From Zychaea mexicana (lineage: Eukaryota > Mucoromycota > Mucoromycetes > Mucorales > Lichtheimiaceae), in assembly GCF_025766255.1 (NCBI RefSeq), contig NW_026516676.1, positions 429,501 through 493,500 of the forward strand: a stretch of DNA of 64,000 nucleotides, in the 5' to 3' direction. Under the pieces are notes generated by a model, which was not told the origin of the DNA, made no database searches, and saw only the letters and a list, made by a program, of their open reading frames with translations. The position numbers and the translations under genes were made by a program. This document shows positions 54,453-64,000 of the stretch, in pieces (within the stretch, counting starts at the first letter, position 1; each line of letters begins with the position of its first letter).

Positions 54453-56910
54453 ATGGCAACTTTACACTTACCTTCGCTCAAAACACAAAAATACGATAGA
54501 CAGCTTCGGTTAGCAATTGGCCTTGAGAAGGAGTGTGAGAGAAAGAGAGAGAAATATGTTGTTCTTTATTGTAAACAAGCAATCATGTATAGGTTATGGG
54601 CGGCCACGGGTCAAACAGCACTCGAGAACGCCAAAATCTGTCTGCTCAATGCCACGTCAACCGGGTGTGAGATTCTCAAAAATCTTGTTTTACCGGGTAC
54701 GTTCCTACAACTTCAAGCGAGCACGCAATTGTATGCGTCTTTTTTCGACTTGCCCTAATCTCCAAGGTACCAAATACCTACGTGTATATATTATGCAGGT
54801 ATTGGTAGTGTTACTGTCGTGGACCATACCACGGTCAACGACACTGACATTCGTGCCAATTTCTTCCTAGAGCCTTCAAACATTAACCATTCCAAGGCTG
54901 AATCAGCTGCTGCTTTGCTCAAAGAACTCAATGAAGACGCGTCTGTTTCTTTTGAAAACAAGGTAAGATACACGTTTTAGTACATTTGATGGCTGACAAA
55001 TATCTATGCACTTCATTCATGCAACTTGATAAATATCAGCCTACCTCAACTTTTTCTCCTTCTTTTTTTTTCTCCTAAATATGTATCTGTAACAAAACAA
55101 CAACAGTGTGCTTCTGACTTGATTCGCACGCAACCCGAGTTCTTTGATCAATTCTCAATGGTGATTGCGACCAACCTTGTTGAACAAGACGTTTTGGCTT
55201 TGGGCGATATCTGTGACAAGACCAAGAAAACTCTCGTGACCGTTCATTGCAAAGGCCTTTTCGGCCTATTTCGAATCCAAGCACCTGAACATGCTGTGGT
55301 GGAAACACATCCAGAAAATGTGATCGACCTTCGTCTGGGCTGTCCTTTTAAAGAACTGCTTGCCTACGTAGATACTATTGATTTGGACTCGTTGGATCAA
55401 ACTGACCATGGACATGTCCCCTTTGTCGTTGTCTTGCTCAAATACGTCAATGTGTGGAAGGAACAACATAATGGGCAGACACCACAAACCTATGGTGAAC
55501 GTAACGAGCTCAAGAATTTGATCAAGAGTGGTATGCGTAAGTCAGACGAAGAGAATTTTGAAGAGGCAGTAGCAAATGTGTGGCGACTTTCATCAACAAG
55601 CACGGTAATGGTGGCTTCTCTCTTTACTCCTGCACACAACTTTAACTATAACTACGTAATTAATCTCTATAATGGTGTTTTGTGTATGTTCAACTGTACG
55701 TACTATAGGTCGACTCTAGCGTTCGAGAAATATTGGAAGATCCAGCAGCACAAAACCTCGAATCGAATGTAAATTAACAACTCTGCATACCTACGATCAA
55801 ACCACACACACCTGCTCACATTGCGTGATCTATATATATGTAGTCAGACAGCTTCTGGATTATTACTCGAGCGATCAAAGACTTTGTCGATAACGAAGGT
55901 GAAGGTCAGCTCCCGCTTTCTGGCAAACTTCCAGACATGAAATCAGATACGGAAAACTATATCGACTTGCAAAATGTGTATGTACTCCTTTCGCCCTATA
56001 TTTACAATTGGGAGTTTCGGGAAAGAGGAGGTATACCTTTAAAAATTATAATCTAAGAAACAATCATGTAGCTTCCGACAAAAGGCTATGGCAGACCTGG
56101 CAGCAGTAAAGGAACGGGTTGAGAGATTGCTGGAACAATTAAAGATGCCGATAGACAGTATACCTGATGGTGTAATAGAAGGCTATTGCAAGAACGCTGC
56201 GACTATTAAAGTGATACGATACCGAACTCTTCGAGACGAATATGTGACTCCATCGACAGACAACTTGGGTAATGATCATCAGCGGATTGTGTGGAAGAGG
56301 AAATCCCATTTTACAAGTAAAGACTTACGCTTGTATTATCTTTAAGTTTCATGGCTAAGAGCGGATGAAAACATTATTTTTTATATTCTTTTCCGTGCTG
56401 CTGAAAAGTTTGCTGCCAAACATAACAGATACCCAGGTAGCATAACACATCGAGTTATACCTATCCACATATGGTTTCTGTATTAACCCTATACACGTGC
56501 TATGTTCTGTGTATAATAGGCGCAGCTGGAGGTAGCAAAGAAGAAGACATCGACTTATTGACAGAACAGGCAGTCGAGGTGCTAAAAGATCTAGGTGTAA
56601 GCGAAGGCTCACATCTGCTAGGGTCCGAGTTTGTACAAAGATGTATTAAGAACTAGTAAGTGTTTGTTTTAGTGACATTTAAAGAAAGAAAAATGTCACC
56701 CTAGTTGTATAGATTTGACCAACGAGAAAAAATAACTCTTAAAAACTTAGTGTTCAATCTGCCGACCGAGAAATGGCCAACATGGCGGCTCTGATGGGTG
56801 GATTGATTGCCCAAGAGGCTATCAAACTGATTACCCGTCAATATGTTCCTATCAACAACACATGTATCTTTAACGGCATTGCATCCACTAGCAACATCTA
56901 TGCTTTGTAA
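54453..56910 (+). CDS. ULA1: NEDD8-activating enzyme E1 regulatory subunit (NAE1/Ula1)
   Basis: Nine exons (54453-54508, 54593-54696, 54799-54962, 55107-55604, 55709-55768, 55844-55977, 56072-56268, 56520-56655, 56751-56910) give 502 residues. The start reads [15 protein letters not shown] and continues through [29 protein letters not shown] and [13 protein letters not shown], the adenylation-domain fold shared by E1 enzymes. It then follows the APPBP1 pattern: [33 protein letters not shown], and a C-terminal [20 protein letters not shown] with [13 protein letters not shown]. The regulatory subunit lacks the catalytic cysteine, which sits on the partner Uba3; together they activate NEDD8 for cullin modification. 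An IBTK-like BTB protein, a possible CUL3 adaptor, lies elsewhere in the window. It is tandem with the bZIP gene. Confidence 0.94.
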
Positions 56911-59900
56911 AAGAGGAAATACAAATCGAAATGTAAAAGCTATGTGGGTTATTCTTATGGGATATTAAAGTACGCAGCCGGGAAATCAGATGCCGTCGAT
57001 CCGAGTTTACGGTTTGATGGAACAACAGCTGTATTATTTGTCGGTAATCTTATCCTGCGGCGGGCTGCTCTCTATTTCTCACTAGATTCAGAATAAGTCC
57101 GCTGCCTGCATTTCCACAGGCCTTTTTGTTCTCGCATCTCCCATTTTTCTTCCAACCAGAGCTTTAGTCTTGAGTGCAGAGTTTCAAAATGTCTTACATT
57201 AACTCTCTGAACCTCTTGGGAACAGACCCGCCGAACGACATTTCGGAAGAGACGCTGACCGAAGAACTGTCCTTGTGGGCTAATGCGCAATTTACGTTTG
57301 ACAGCGAACCTGGATCAGCTCTTTTGGACGATCTCACCAAAGAAGCAAAGTCGTCGGCAGCTTCTTCCAAGACTGACCATGCTGATCTCTTTGCTACACT
57401 TGCAGAGTTTGGTAATAATATAACTACTGTTTCTTGCAAGCTACAAGCGGTGCTACCGTGATAATAGAAAGCTAGTTAGTCAAAAGCTTATTAGCTTGAC
57501 TATATACACGGCAAAGATCATTTTTCCTTTTATTCTGATATATTACATTTGAATCTGCAGGCCAACAGCATCACCACCAACACCAGCCTCAGCCTGAACA
57601 GCAATCGTATCTTCCCTCAACTACGGCGACGTCAACGACGACACATACGGCCGCTACGTCGACCGCAAACAGTTACATTTTGCCTCAAATCACTCAACAT
57701 CATCCTACACCCCAGCAGCAACACCTGCCACGTATTGCGCCAGCACCTGGTTTGCATATCCCAATTACTCCCAACTGGTCAATGTCGTCGTCTCCTTTGA
57801 CGCCAACTGCGTCGAGCTCGACATTGAATACTTGTTCGTCACGCAAGCGTAAACAGCCACCAACAACAACGACAAACAACAACAACACTAGCTCAAGCGG
57901 TGATGGCAACATCACCTCTTCGTCATCTGAAACCAACGATTCGGAAAAGTTCCTCGCCGAAGAGGATAAGCGTCGTCGAAACACAGCAGCATCTGCTCGC
58001 TTCCGTATGAAGAAGAAGATGCGAGAGCAAGCGTTAGAACAGACGGCCAAGGAGATGTCTGACAAGGCAGAAGAGCTTGAGAAGCGAGTCAAGGAACTGG
58101 AACTGGAAGCCAAATGGCTTCGTGCACTTGTTGTAGAAAAGGATCCGAAGCTTTTAGATAAGCCTACTAGCTTTCCTTCTGAAACTTCCTAAGTAAAATT
58201 TCTTCTCTTTCTATCTCTATGTGTTATTGGCTGCGTTCTTTGCTTTGTTTCCCTCTTTCTTCAGACCCCTCCGCAAAGCTCTCTCTCATGTAAAACAAAA
58301 ACTATTATCGCTTTTAAGTTCGTTTGAGTGCCCTACTTATTTAACATGAAAACATCTGTCACAATACAATGTACGTATATTAGGTCTATTCTTATCGTAC
58401 TCTCATGTGTGTGTGTACCCCAGGAAAATTGCATATTTTGCTGCCGAACTTGCGTGATTATGGATCCCGCTGATTGGTTGGCACTCACACAGCTATCAAT
58501 ATTTTTATTGTGGTCAAGATTTAAAAGTGCTCTTTTTTTATTCTTTAAGTTTTTTCTTGGTTTCTTCTTGTAGATCCTTGACGGACTTGGGATCGTTGTC
58601 CTGATCTGCCTTGACCTATACACACAACACAGAGGGCTCTTTTTAGAAACAAGAAAGAGAGACATCTTCTGCACGACACCTACAGCTGCTTCACTTTCCG
58701 AGGCCAGTTTTTCGTTCCATTCCTTATGACCCGATTTGTGATTCTTTTCTTTTTCTTCTTCAATAACCTTCGGATCGTTGTTTGACATATGCGAATACGA
58801 AGTCATACATCGTTGTTGAGATGATGATGCTATTGGTACTATTCGGGTTTTTGCTGCGGTTGCTAGAAGACGGGAGGTCTTGAGAGATTGCTGACAGGCG
58901 ATATTCATTGTGCAAGTGTGTTTATACAGAAAACGTAATTAAAATAGGGAAAACGACCGTACTGTTATATGATTATTTATCGTTGTGCGGCTTTGAGACC
59001 CTTTTCTTCTGATGTCATGGTGACTTTGGGACTTATGGCGTAGCATAGCGTCATAGCGCTTTCAAGGGTTTCATTTTTTGATTTATTTAACGCGGTACAC
59101 TTTTTACGTACTTATCCAATAGAAAATACCGGATGAAGTTTAGATCCAATGCTAAAATCATGTAGTTTGATCGTTTCATATGCATCTGCTCCCACTCACA
59201 CCCATCACACTTCTTCTCTCTTCCAAGTGCTGCATGATGGGACAACCGCAAGAAAGGAAAAACACTTGCCGCATCTTCCGCTTTATTGAAAGGGCGCTCG
59301 TGCCATGATGCATCGCTTCACCGAATCCCCGCGTCAACAATGGTAAATGTTGTACCGTATTCCATTTTATCGTCATCAGTAGTAGCGTCATACAAAAGTA
59401 CCGACAAAAAGATCAAGTGTCCCGTTATATTGCTTACTTAGCATATTGCTGGCTTGACATTGAATAAAACAAGGTAGATAGCTGTATGCACTTAGACTTG
59501 ATCATAAGGTTTATTGGTTCACTTTGTCTACATCCTATCATGTAATGCATGACAACAGCATTTAGTAGGGCTTCAATAGCATCGCCCACATAAGCTTCAG
59601 AGAGATTACCAAAAGCTTTACCGCGTACGCTTCAGAGAAGGTGATTGGAAATATTGGTCCTGCATCTTACAACGTCCTTATTCATATGAGCTTAACTGAT
59701 CAAGTAATAATGAATCTACGCAGACCTGAAACCAATTCAATCAAATCCAGGCAGCAACGGATAACACATTTACCTGCTCGTTTCTTATACCCAACAGCAG
59801 TTTCCCGTTTTCTACTACACCTTTAACCTTTTCCCTCTGCGTCCGAGCACCAGAGGTTTTTATGCAGCGAGCTGCGACACCACCATTGTTCTTTCGTTTG

Positions 59901-62900
59901 GGCGAGCATATGTCAAGTTCTTGACGCGGCTCATCACTGCCTTTTAATAAAACACTTTCAACTACTGCTACTTGTCTAGTACTGCGATATGCAGTACACA
60001 GGACAAAAAAGCATCTCGGATTTTGTAATATGAGCCTGCAATTATGATTTTTGTAAGTGTAGGTGCCGGGACGAGAACCATTCGGTCTTTCCCATGGTAG
60101 CTCGACGAAAAATGTCTTACAAAGAGGTTGTTTTGATTCTGTTTGGGTTTATGATATGGACTATATCAGGTGTATAATGGATTCAAGTAAATAAGCTGCT
60201 TCATTTATCGCGTTTTACACTGTCCAATGTCAGCTCGAATCTCTACGTGCGCGCCGCTGTATGTGCGCTTCCTCGCTTCTTTCTATTGCGTCTCCTTTAC
60301 ACAACGGTATCCCTGCCCCAAATCTTGTGGTCCAGAAGACGTTTTGTAGATTTATTCGCCCATGGTCAACGTATACTTTTCTGACAGATCAATAAAGCAA
60401 ATGTCAAGATACCACACCTCTGAGCGCTTGAGTATGTCTCCCAATGACCCTTCTCCCTCCAAGTAAATGTGGTTTTGTTCAGGTAAATTAAATTAAGGAG
60501 TCGCTTGCTTTAACGATAGTCGCATTGCAGGGTATCTGAGCAAGACCTTACTTGATAATATCTGTTGACAAGTCTGTCGCGCTCATTGACAATCTGAGTG
60601 ATTAAGGCAATGTTGGAGGCCTGGCTAAAAGAGCATATTTTTCCAAGGCAGGTATTCGTTCTAAGGAGGATTGACCCGTGACTTTACTGTCACGATGTGA
60701 CCTAAGTAAAATCTTAGTTTTCGGGTTTGGGTTATGTGCGCGGGGGTGTGTGCTGTGTGTATTTCTGCACAGTGTGTGTGAGAATGTGTGCGTGAGTCAG
60801 AGAGCGTGAACTATATTATGGGCGTAGCGTGTGCGTGCGTAGTGTGTTTGTAGATGTGTGATGTAAAAAATGGGTGAGGTAGAATAAATAAACAAATAAA
60901 CATCCACATGCAACTGTGCATTTTGTACCTTATCTTCCCTTTTCTGCATGCTGTCATTTGACTTCCGAGAAAAGCTTGGCCTATCATTGGTGTATGTGTA
61001 CTACAATGAGAGGCGATATCACTGTCTGCTGGTCATGTATTCCTCCATCCACCATTTCTCGGACCTATTCGCTGTCTATAAAAAAACACAAAAAGCACAC
61101 GACCTCACGTTCCCTCGCGTTTCTATCTCCCCTCTTTCTCCTTCCGAAACTTATTAAAAAAAAATCTACCATGGCAGTTGAAACCGAAGCCAGCACTCCA
61201 TTGCAGCGAATGGTAAGCACACCGCAGTCCATTCCACACTCTCATAGCAACACTTCCACCAAAGACCGCAGCGGAATCTCTCTAGATGTTCCCACTTGCT
61301 CTACCGAAATTGATCTCACGCAAGTATTCATTTCCTCATAGCGCCTCCCGCAAATTCCTCATTTCTTTCTTTCTTCTTCAAGGCGTTCACTCTCTTATTA
61401 ACTAATTGTACTTTTTATTTTTTTAGGGTTTTGAAAGGCCCGGCACTCGAAACCGCTGTAACCAAGCTACTAAGAACATTGTTTCCAGGGCTAGTTAGCC
61501 CACATCAAAAGATTGCCATGGAGCGAGTGAGTGGCGCCTTGACAAAGTAAAATTCATGTTTCACTTGTTGCATCATGGGGTTCACGTTCTATCGCACATG
61601 GAAGCTAACGCTGTATGTGTATGTGTCCGTATGTGCTACCAGTGCGATCTATTTTGTAACGGTCGGTAAAAGTAAACTGTTACTTCGAGTATACGGAGTC
61701 GGATGCGACGAATTCATTGATAGAACAAACGAGCTTCGGTGGTTGGCACGCCTGTCAAGACTCAAGCTTTGTCCGCGCTTATTGGCCATTTTTGGCAATG
61801 GCCGATTTGAGGAATACCTGCCCTCCACTACACTCACTGCAAGTGACATTCACGACCCAATGATATCTCAACAACTGGCGCTGCGATTCCGTCAGTTACA
61901 TTCACTTGTCCATGTATATCCACTAGCCATTTCAAGCAATACTACTATTTCTACATCGTTATCCGTGTGGCAATGCGTGGATCGGTATTTTCATGCTTTA
62001 CAGCAGTCAGCAGCTCAAATGCCAGAACAAGTCAATATGGCAGCTTTAGGTCACGAGATTACCATGGCCAAATCGATACTGACCGCGGTGGATAGTCCGA
62101 TTGTATTTGCCCACAACGACGTAAGCGTGCATATTTCATTACTGCTGTTATCATGTGGGACAGAGGTTCTAAATGGAGAACGTTCTTCTCCCTGGTTTTA
62201 GGCGCAGTACGGAAATGTTCTTCGTTTGACTGGATCCAATGATCTGGTAATGGTCGACTTTGAATACTCTGGATACAATCCGCGTGGGTATGACTTTGCC
62301 AACCATTTCTGTGAATGGATGTACGACTACCATAGCGAAACTCCTGAGAGTATGGACCCCAGCATGTTTCCTTCTATTGACGAGCAACGTCGTTTTTTGA
62401 CTGCTTATGTCACTGCTACTGGTGCTGATAACAATAATAAACAGCAGATGATGATGAAGAAGGTGGGGGATGTTGACGCGCTTCTTCAAGAAACTTCAGC
62501 ATGGCTCATGGGGTGCCATCTTCATTGGGCACTGTGGGGTTTTGTACAAGCGACTCGAAGCGAAATTGATTTTGATTACTGGTCATACTCTCTCCAACGT
62601 CTCCAAGCGTTCCGTAAAGAACTTGCTTTTTACAAGTAATTTATTTCAGTCTTCATCTTTTTCAAACCTGCACTCGATCCCTTGCTACCCCTTCTTCCTC
62701 ATGATTCAACAACTATAATTCCGATCTATCATGTATATCTTGTTTAGCTATCACCCTCTATACTACAAAGTCGCTGAGCGTACTACCCACATATGTAATA
62801 ATCTCTCCTATGTTAATAATAAACTATATATACTTTGTACATTTTACAACCTTAACAAGTCTTTCCCATTGAATATGTCTTGATTTTATCACGTCGTGAC

Positions 62901-64000
62901 ATTTGATTCTGAAACAACTTAATAACTCGTGCGAAAAAAGAAAAAGTCATACATGCAGTAACAAATGGAGCTTGACTACGGATGATAACTACTACACTGG
63001 TCGATTGACACATGATGCTAAAAGGCCGAAATAAGAGCTATCACTGCTTTGTGTCGTTATCAGCGCACACTACATGGGACATCGTATGTTCTGACCAGGA
63101 TATACACTGCAGGGCATTGATTTCTTCTCTAGAGGTCAATGGCGCAGCTGTACCAGTTATCTTCCAATAGCATCTTGCACTCGAATAAGCGCAGTTTTCA
63201 TTTCGTCCTACTGTATTCTATGGCTGTAGTGTGGCATTTGTACATCAATTTCTGGCATCAGGATGAACGATAATCCACAACACAAGCCCTTTTTGCAAAG
63301 TAGGCTGACCCATCCGCATTACATGTCAAGGGTTGTATACGACATTTGAATCATTTTTACTAGTCGCAGTTTCAATCACAACTTCCCTTTATTGAGATAG
63401 AGAACCCTGTTATTGTTTGTATGAAACTGCACTCTTTTTATCCCACATAAATTTCACTCCTTGTTGCATTTCCCAACTCTCTTTTTACGCGAGCGCCACA
63501 TCATTTTCATTGGCTCAAGCCATGACCGACAACAACAATAACTCGCAGCCACTCCTTCAGCATCATTCCCACGACGTCTATGGTGCCAACCCAACCTTGG
63601 CAGCTGCAGCTGCTGCCGCCGCTTCATCATTCGATCACGCCCAAGTCGAATCGTACGATCAACGTCAGCCCTCCCAACATTTAAGCTACCAACAGCCTGG
63701 TTATCCCATGGCAAGTGTAAAATCCCACCCCTTGCTCGTGCACACACACATTCAACCCACGGACACGGATACCTGTACACGTGTGCACACTCAGCAACAC
63801 GCTTCGTTGTACTCGACGCGTAACGTAACAGACTATAATAGAAAGCACTGACTATCTCTCGTCTTTTTTACTTTTTTTTTTCTGTAGACTTCAGTGATGT
63901 CATCACCACAACAACGACATGCTATTCATCGACCTCCTGAAGAACAACAGCAGCCGCAACAGCAGCAGGCGCCTGCACCCCCACCACCTATGGCAGGCTT

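Overview
The window is nuclear DNA of a filamentous early-diverging fungus, most likely Mucoromycota (Mucorales). The evidence is many short introns (about 45-180 nt) with GT-AG or GCAAGT donors, pyrimidine-rich leaders, poly-Q/N/S/T runs in regulatory proteins, and a gene set (eIF3b, TOM22, SFT2, choline kinase, TBC, RasGEF) with fungal features. Genes lie on both strands at roughly one per 3 kb, separated by gene-poor AT-rich blocks of 2-4 kb that carry decayed repeats. All exon structures were assembled by hand from splice signals and reading-frame continuity, so they are models and not transcript-supported.

Layout. 1-2.5 kb: divergent TOM22 (5' end only) and a DAHP synthase with a Gcn4-type TGACTCA between them. 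2.5-6.7 kb: gene-poor. 6.7-8.4 kb: a seven-helix membrane protein. 9.05-9.51 kb: a 457-bp TA-flanked foldback element of pogo/Tc1-mariner type. 10.1-11.3 kb: ornithine decarboxylase antizyme. 12.3-15.2 kb: RasGEF. 15.4-19.4 kb: NEPRO/RMP1-like protein and eIF3b. 22.3-24.6 kb: TBC Rab-GAP. 24.6-28 kb: gene-poor, with one arm of an inverted dispersed repeat. 28-33.7 kb: a large beta-propeller plus ELYS-domain protein. 34.1-35.3 kb: NAD(P)-binding protein. 35.8-40.9 kb: IBTK-like ankyrin-RCC1-BTB-BTB protein. 42-42.7 kb: intronless bacterial-type membrane protein. 43-45.2 kb: small ORF and the second arm of the inverted repeat. 46-47.2 kb: SFT2. 47.9-50.1 kb: unrecognised Q/N-rich protein. 50.4-54.2 kb: SCYL1/Cex1 pseudokinase. 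54.5-56.9 kb: NEDD8-activating enzyme regulatory subunit. 57.2-58.2 kb: bZIP factor. 58.5-58.9 kb: small mitochondrial protein. 61.2-62.6 kb: choline/ethanolamine kinase. 63.5 kb to the end: start of a low-complexity protein.

Functional themes. There is no operon-like system. Several genes touch membrane traffic (SFT2, TBC, SCYL1), ubiquitin/NEDD8 biology (NAE1 and an IBTK-like BTB protein, which is a CUL3-adaptor type whose cullin needs NEDD8), RNA and translation (eIF3b, NEPRO/RMP1, antizyme) and small-GTPase control (RasGEF, TBC).

Most unusual points: the antizyme locus, where the required +1 frameshift is not obvious and a GC-AG intron lies in the region; at least five GC-AG introns all starting GCAAGT; the propeller-IDR-ELYS architecture; a candidate horizontally acquired membrane protein; and a roughly 1-kb decayed repeat present as inverted copies 17 kb apart, one beside a pogo-like terminal repeat.
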